Of a stretch of DNA of 64,000 nucleotides, positions 58,690 through 64,000 are shown piece after piece (within the stretch, counting starts at the first letter, position 1; every line of letters starts with the position of its first letter). Origin of the DNA: Przewalskia tangutica (lineage: Eukaryota > Streptophyta > Magnoliopsida > Solanales > Solanaceae); contig CM056724.1 of assembly GCA_029844215.1 (NCBI GenBank), positions 10,868,307 through 10,932,306 of the forward strand, written 5' to 3'. The notes under the pieces are model-generated. The model had not been told where the DNA came from and did no database searches. It saw only the letters and a list, made by a program, of their open reading frames with translations. The translations under genes were made by a program, and so were the position numbers.

Positions 58690-59021
58690 ACATCTAAACT
58701 TAACTACAAAACATCTATATTTCACTACAAACACACAATCATCACAAATCTCACTCACAACTTAAACAAAATACACCAAATATGATTTTTTTAACCATGC
58801 AACCTCAGCAGATGTTTGCAACTGTCAAACAAGTGCTGAATTTGCTGCAACAACAACAACAACAACAACAAAAACATATAATTTAACAATAAAACATCTA
58901 TATTTCACTACAAACACACAACCATCACAAATCTCACTCACAACTTAAACAAAATACACCAAATCATACGACCACAACATATGTTTGCAACTGTCAAACA
59001 AGTGCTGAATTTGCTGCAACA
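58690..59021. repeat. 182-bp direct duplication in KI-MULE 5' region
   Basis: 58690-58852 and 58872-59021 share ACATCTATATTTCACTACAA, TCACAAATCTCACTCACAAC and GTTTGCAACTGTCAAACAAG in the same order. A CAA microsatellite sits at the junction. Confidence 0.85.
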
Positions 59022-59646
59022 GATAACCTCAGTTGTTGGAAAACATCAACAAAATTGCAAGCCTTTTTTTCCCGAAACAAGGAGAAGAAGAACAAAAACA
59101 ACACCAAAAACCATAATTTCACAATCACAACCACTATTTACAAACTCACAAACCCCAACAAGTGCAACAAATACACGAAACTACAACAAAACAAATAACA
59201 TTCAAGAAAAACTCATGCTCTTCTTCATCTTCTCTAACCAAATACACTCTGATTTCAAAACCCTAACTTTTGAACCAAGTAAAAAAAAGTTTACCTGAGA
59301 ATGAATAGAGAAACAACAACAATAGAGAGAGAAATGAGCAGCAGCAGCAATGGAGAGAGAGGAACGAGCATAATGGTGGTCGCCGGTTTTTTGCAGCAGC
59401 AACGGAGAGAGACAGAGACGAGGGAACTGAGAACTATTTTTTTTTTTTGAAATAAAATGAACAAGTAGTTAGGGTCGTCGGAAAGTGGGTTGGAAGGAGT
59501 TTTTGTATAATGTATGTGGGTTGGAAGAAATTTTTGTATAACATGTATGAGCTTTTATGTATTTTGTAAAAGATTATAAGTTTTAAAAATTATAATTTAA
59601 TCCCAATTTTAATTAATCACATTTTTTAAGAATCAAACTTGTCACC

Positions 59647-59882
59647 GTTATTTTTTGTCACAGTAACTTAAATCTTCCGAGAGAGCCTCCTCTACAAGCT
59701 TCATTTGATTTATCCCCCACAAACGAAGCAATTTAAAGAATCAGAATATATCGAAGTAAACACCGGCCGTCAGATTAGATGACTTATGTCGCCGGCGTTG
59801 ACCGACACCAGAGATTTGCATCTACATAAAGGTCAGATTTTAATTCTCAATCTTCATATAATAACAAAAAATCGTTTCAAGA
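59647..59882 (+). promoter_or_regulatory. Proximal promoter and 5' UTR of TPR/DnaJ gene (inferred)
   Basis: Only about 240 bp separate the inferred KI-MULE end from the start codon at 59883. No clear TATA box is visible; a CT/GA-rich start region may be used. An upstream ATG at 59786 opens a short frame overlapping the main start. Confidence 0.35.
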
Positions 59883-62800
59883 ATGGATCACAATATTGGG
59901 TTTACTTCACCGGGTCAGGTACCGGATCCGAACTCATATCCATTCGGGTCTTCTGCTCCATCAAGGTTGCAAAAACCCAGATTGTATAAGAAGAAATACA
60001 TGGGTCCTCATCGAAAGGACCAACCTTTGAACCCTTTTAAGGGTGTCGGTGAAAATCAAGGAATGGAACCGGGTCATATCGGGTCGAGTTCTGGGGAATT
60101 TGGGAATGTGGGTTTTAATAGAAAGGACCAAACTTTCAACCCTTTTAAGGGTGTTGGTGAAAATCAAGGAATGAACCCGGGTCATGTCGGGCCGGGTTCT
60201 ATGGAATTTGGGAATGTGGGTTTTAATAGAAAGGACCAAACTTTCAACCCTTTTAAGGGTGTTGGTGAAAATCAAGAAATGAATCCGGGTCATGTCGGGT
60301 CGGGTTCTATGGAATTTGGGAATGTGGGTTTTGGTTCTGGGATTGTTGGTAATAAAGGGTTTGTTTTTGGAGCTAGTAGAAGTAGTGGGAGTAGTTATGA
60401 TAATAGTGATTTGTTTGGAGCAAATTTGAATATGAATATAGGGGAAGGAACAATTCCTGTTGATCAAATGAGGAAGCTGAAAATAGAAAGTGATAGGGGA
60501 GGGTCTTTTGTGTTTACGGGTGGCGATGCGAATCTTGATGAAATGGTAAGCAAGGAGGTGGAGAGCAAGTTAAATATCAAAAGCGAGGGAAATGTTGACT
60601 CTGCGCATAATATGCAAAGTGTAAAACCCAAGTTTAACGTGTTTGGCAGCTTATCGAGTAGTGCAAATGTTGATAATAGATTTGGTGGGGGTGTAGGAGT
60701 TGATCTCATGAATGAGATGAACAAATTGAATATCAAAGAAAGAGGGTCTCTGGGTGGAAGCTCGGAGACCTTGCTCGATGATAAGTTGAAAAACATGCAT
60801 ATAAATGAGCCGATGTGTTCTTATGTTGCTAATGAGAATGTAAAAGTTGATCCAAGTTCAAGCGACTCTAGTGGAAATGCTGTTAATAAACTGGATAATG
60901 TGAATGAGTCAGGAGTTGGAAGCAGAAGCGTTTCTGGTCAAAATTTTGGTTTTGAAGCATCATCCACTGATAGAACTGGAAAGAAGGTTGAATGTAGTTT
61001 CACTATCAAGTCTGACGGTATGCTAATGCAAAATGCTACACCAACTATTAAAGGAAGCTTAAATAAGAAAGTTGAAACGAGAAGGGAAGCAACTAGAGGT
61101 CCCAGATACAAGAAAAAGAAAGGGAAACCTAAGCAATCACTCACAACACCAGTGAACTTTGCTCAAGACTTTGCCTTCAGAGGAAGTTCCGAAGAGAATG
61201 CCGAACCTTCTGAACAATATTCGCCAATGGATATTTCTCCATATCGTGTAACTCCAGCAGATAGTACACATTCAAGAGGAACTTCTGTGGCTTCTGATGA
61301 GTCGTTCATTATGAATGATAATTATGGATCCAGTGATTCACGTCCTGCAGTTTCAACTGATGTAACAGATGAAGATCTGGTAGATGCAACAGTACGCATG
61401 AATATCAATGAAAATGATGAGACATACAATGAAACACAAGAAGTAGAATCTAGACACTCTGGTCATCATGGTGTAGATTTGGGCGGTCCTCGTGAAGAGT
61501 CTATATCCGGGACTGAGACTGAAAGCTTCAAATCTGCTACAGAGCATTTAGATTATAGTACTGATACTGCAGCAGATACTGAGGTGACTTCCAACTCAAC
61601 AACTGAGAGACAAGATAGTGATGGTGGAAGTCAGTTTAATGTTGCTTCAAATTTAGAAGAGGCTTGCCAGGGTAGCTTCATTTTTGCTGCATCCTCTGTT
61701 GCTCAAAATCAAATAGCAGCGGCAGCACGCCAACAGAAGAAGAAAAATCGAACGAAGCTCATTAATGATTCGTGTAGTTCAGCTACAAAATTGTCTTACT
61801 CCTCCTCACCTGTGCAATTTTTTGGATCATCTTCTCTTTCATCTCCCACTCAGGGTAAGAAAGGAGATGTACTAACTACGATAAGCCATAGCCAGGGCAA
61901 TAATGAACAACCTAGGGTCAAGGAGGTCAACCATGAGACAGCTGCTGCAAGCATGGCTGCTCAGGAAGCATGTGAAAAATGGCGATTGAGGTACAAGTTA
62001 CTGTTTTTTTTAATCATGGAGGCATTTGCGTTGATCAAAGTTGGGATGAAAATTTCGGCCTATACTGTTGCTAGACTCTGTGTTAGTACGTGTTGTACTT
62101 CCTTTCATACATGCCAATTTCTTCTTCCTCTGTTCAATATTAGGGTTATGATCTGTTTGTGATTGTTCAGTCACTTACTTCCCTTTGTGTATGTTTATCC
62201 GAAGTTCATACTTGTGATATGAATTTATATCAGGGGGAATCAAGCCTATGCAAATGGGAACTTATCTAAAGCAGAGGAATGCTACACACAAGGACTGAAC
62301 TGTGTTTCCGAAGGTGACACATCTAAGAGCTGCCTTCGGGCTTTAATGTTATGCTATAGCAACCGCGCAGCAACACTTATGGCTCTCGGAAGAATGAGAG
62401 AAGCACTAGAGGATTGTATGAAGGCGGTTGCATTAGATCCAAACTTTTTCAGGGTCCAAGTTCGAGCTGCAAAGTAAGCTCCATCTGTTACTCCCTATGT
62501 CCCAAAAAGAATGACGGAATGACTCACTTTCCATTTTAGTCCGTCGTAAAAAGAATTACATATTTCCTTATTTGTCAACAATTTAACTTTAAACTTTACC
62601 TTTTACGCAAAACGAGATGATCTATAGCCACACAAATATATTTGGCTTATTTTAGACCATAAGATACAAAAGTCTTCCTTTATTTCTTAAAGTGCGTGCC
62701 AAATGAAAGTACATCAAATAAATTGGGACGGAGGGAGTATTAATTTTACCTTCTCTTTGTCACAAGTTCTTTTAGTCACTATGTGATATAGGTCTAGCTT

Positions 62801-64000
62801 CCTCTTACCTTTTTGAAGATTTGGTTTGCTGTCAGAAGTTTGATCATTGGCCTATTATGCACAAACAGTAGTGTTAATACATTTTATAAAAAGAAGGAAA
62901 ATTTGACACTTTGTTTTTGTAACTTTTGTTTTACATTTTCTTAGCTGTTACCTTGCCCTTGGGGAAGTCGAAAATGCATCAAAGTTTTTCATGAAGTGCT
63001 TGCAACATGGGCCAGAGGCGTGTGTAGATAGAAAGATATTGGTGGAAGCTTCGGAGGGCTTGGAAATGGCACAGGTACAATGATTAACGTCAGTAGTTTG
63101 CTTTACATTCTTCTTATCAGGACATATCTTTTGCAGATTCTTTCTCTAGACAGCTACCACCTTTACTGACCATTTATTTGAATTGTCTTAGTTGTGTTTT
63201 TCATGCAATTATTACCTCAACAATAACGCACTTAATGTCAACCAGTTGTTTGGTGAAAGAAAAAGAGAAGAAAACCTTGCAACATGATCTATGGATTTCA
63301 TATCAGGTTTTGAATCAGGCGCGGACCTATGTTGATATTTTTTTTTGCAAAGCTATTTTCCACTTTTGAACAAGCACAACATCCTCATTCCCTTATACAG
63401 CGCTGTGATTTTTTTCTTCTTCTGAACAACCACTTCCACTGTGGTAGATCCGCCCCTGTTTTGTATGATATTATCTGGAAACTTTAGCCATAGAATTTTT
63501 GAGCCTGTCTGTGTAGCACATCTCAAGCATGCTACATGAACAACTTGCTTATGTACCTATGAAATGGAAGGTCATTTAGAGGCCCCAAAATTGAGTAAAA
63601 GAAGAGAAACTAGGGACAAGATGAACACAAGTAGAGAGGGTGCATTTAAGTATCTGTTGCTAGATTAACTTCTTATATATGACACTCCCTTTCATGTACA
63701 TTAGCTTCTATTTCTCTAAGAAAAGAAAAATAGATGCGGACAGAATAGGTAATTTTACTCATAGGATTTGGTCTGAACTTCTAGTTGAAGCTTTGATTTT
63801 GATTTTCTTTTTCCAGCTTCTTCCTGAATAATAATGCTTAAGAAATTCTTCATCAAAAAAATAATGCTTAAGAAACTTTTCAATGCTCAGCAAACAGAAT
63901 GAACTTAGTTGGACATGTTGATAAAATGAAAGGTTGAAAGCTAATTGGTCTTTTTCAATGTCCCTTAGAGGGTATTAGAATGCATGAAGCAATGTGTGGA
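59883..64000 (+). CDS. TPR-containing DnaJ-like co-chaperone (DNAJC7/TPR2 type), 5' part
   Basis: Exons by reading frame and GT-AG sites: 59883-61990, 62234-62473, 62945-63074, 63969 to beyond the edge. Codons are split correctly at the first two junctions and phase 0 at the third. Exon 1 encodes about 700 residues, mostly disordered Ser/Gly/Asn-rich sequence with three 36-residue repeats (residues 44-151), a basic patch (RYKKKKGKPKQ, about residue 410), and CEKWRLR leading into the TPRs. Exons 2-4 read as TPR helices (GNQAYANGNLSKAEECYTQGL, then CYSNRAATLMALGRMREALEDC, then ANCYLALGEVENA). A long disordered N-terminus followed by TPRs is typical of plant DnaJ-TPR proteins that bind Hsp70/Hsp90; the J domain would lie beyond the window, so the DnaJ part is inference. 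Confidence 0.8.
60012..60335 (+). repeat. In-frame 108-bp repeat, three copies, in exon 1
   Basis: Three units (60012-60119, 60120-60227, 60228-60335), each starting RKDQ and containing NPFKGVGENQ, PGH and EFGNVGF. Units 2 and 3 are nearly identical, unit 1 is more diverged, so the last duplication is recent. The frame is kept. Confidence 0.92.
62489..62739. mobile_element. Stowaway MITE in intron 2
   Basis: The body 62491-62737 (247 bp) has ends CTCCCTATGTCCC and GGGACGGAGGGAG and TA duplications on both sides (62489-62490, 62738-62739), the Tc1/mariner Stowaway signature. It lies wholly inside intron 2 and leaves both splice sites intact. Confidence 0.9.
63318..63462 (-). repeat. Interspersed repeat in intron 3 (reverse copy of 18.7-kb repeat)
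   Basis: The plus strand reads TTTGCAAAGCTATTTTC, AACAAGCACAACATCCTCAT, CCTTATACAGCGCTGTG, GAACAACCACTTC and GATCCGCCCCTG, the reverse complement order of 18696-18808. Confidence 0.6.

Larger units (their letters stand above)
28753..59646 (+). mobile_element. KI-MULE (Mutator-like element with MURA and DUF1985/Ulp1 genes), split by four LTR insertions
   Basis: A MURA-type transposase N-terminus on the plus strand (30211-30519) and a DUF1985/Ulp1-C48 gene on the minus strand (58319 down to 52121) face each other. That is the known arrangement of KI-MULE elements. All non-insert DNA between them carries the same TGTTGCAACA arrays. Removing the Tekay element, the two solo LTRs and the Athila element leaves about 7.5 kb, a normal size for this class. 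The ends are tentative: GGTGACAA at 28753 and its inverse TTGTCACC at 59639-59646 are weakly similar beyond the first bases, and no 9-11 bp target duplication was found. Confidence 0.62.

Noticed and set aside
28753..59646. Definite KI-MULE TIRs and TSD
   Set aside because: Only GGTGACAA/TTGTCACC ends plus weak similarity were seen and no 9-11 bp duplication; the boundaries are kept as tentative.

Overview
This is nuclear DNA of a flowering plant. The family is most probably Solanaceae: two short interspersed elements look like the tobacco TS and Au types, and there are an RTE-type LINE, Tourist and Stowaway MITEs and Tekay, Athila and SIRE LTR retrotransposons. The genus cannot be fixed by reading alone. 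About nine tenths of the window is transposable element, much of it nested. Only two host genes are convincing: a small twin-CX9C (CHCH) protein on the minus strand (6677-7210), and the 5' part of a TPR/DnaJ-type co-chaperone on the plus strand (59883 to beyond the right edge, four exons).

Layout. 1-6600: 3' two thirds of a decayed SIRE-type Ty1/copia element (integrase-RT-RNase H, an extra ORF in the env position, 3' LTR). 6677-7210: CHCH gene. 7868-8825: LINE tail. 8851-9656: probable reverse-oriented LTR. 10206-11150: two SINEs with target duplications and a local tandem duplication. 11629-18419: full-length copia element (304-bp LTRs differing at two sites, TSD AAAAT), split by a 1312-bp solo LTR with TSD GTAAC. 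18817-19668: hAT-like MITE. 19948-22159: 2.2-kb foldback built from Tourist-type ends. 22192-24062: decayed hAT element with a BED-finger remnant (8-bp TSD). About 24.5-28.3 kb: reverse LTR abutting an RTE LINE.

28.75-59.65 kb is best read as one old KI-MULE (Mutator-like element carrying a MURA transposase on one strand and a DUF1985/Ulp1-C48 gene on the other). Roughly 7.5 kb of original DNA has been blown up to about 31 kb by four LTR insertions: a full Tekay-type gypsy element (31298-41187, TSD CAATA), a reverse 4.0-kb solo LTR (41382-45402, TSD ACAAA), a gag-protease-only Athila element (46544-52120) and a 3.84-kb solo LTR (53283-57125, TSD CTAAA) that splits a DUF1985 exon. The KI-MULE non-coding DNA is packed with arrays of the palindrome TGTTGCAACA.

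The most interesting theme is that several unrelated elements each carry clusters of their own short palindrome: TGTTGCAACA in the MULE, CACCGCGGTG or GGCGCGCGCC in Athila-type LTRs, ACGGTCCGT in another LTR, GACATT/AATGTC in SIRE. One GC-rich cassette (GAAGC-palindrome-GCCTAA-TTCCAG) appears in at least three different element contexts. All of this was read by eye; no alignment or database search was run.
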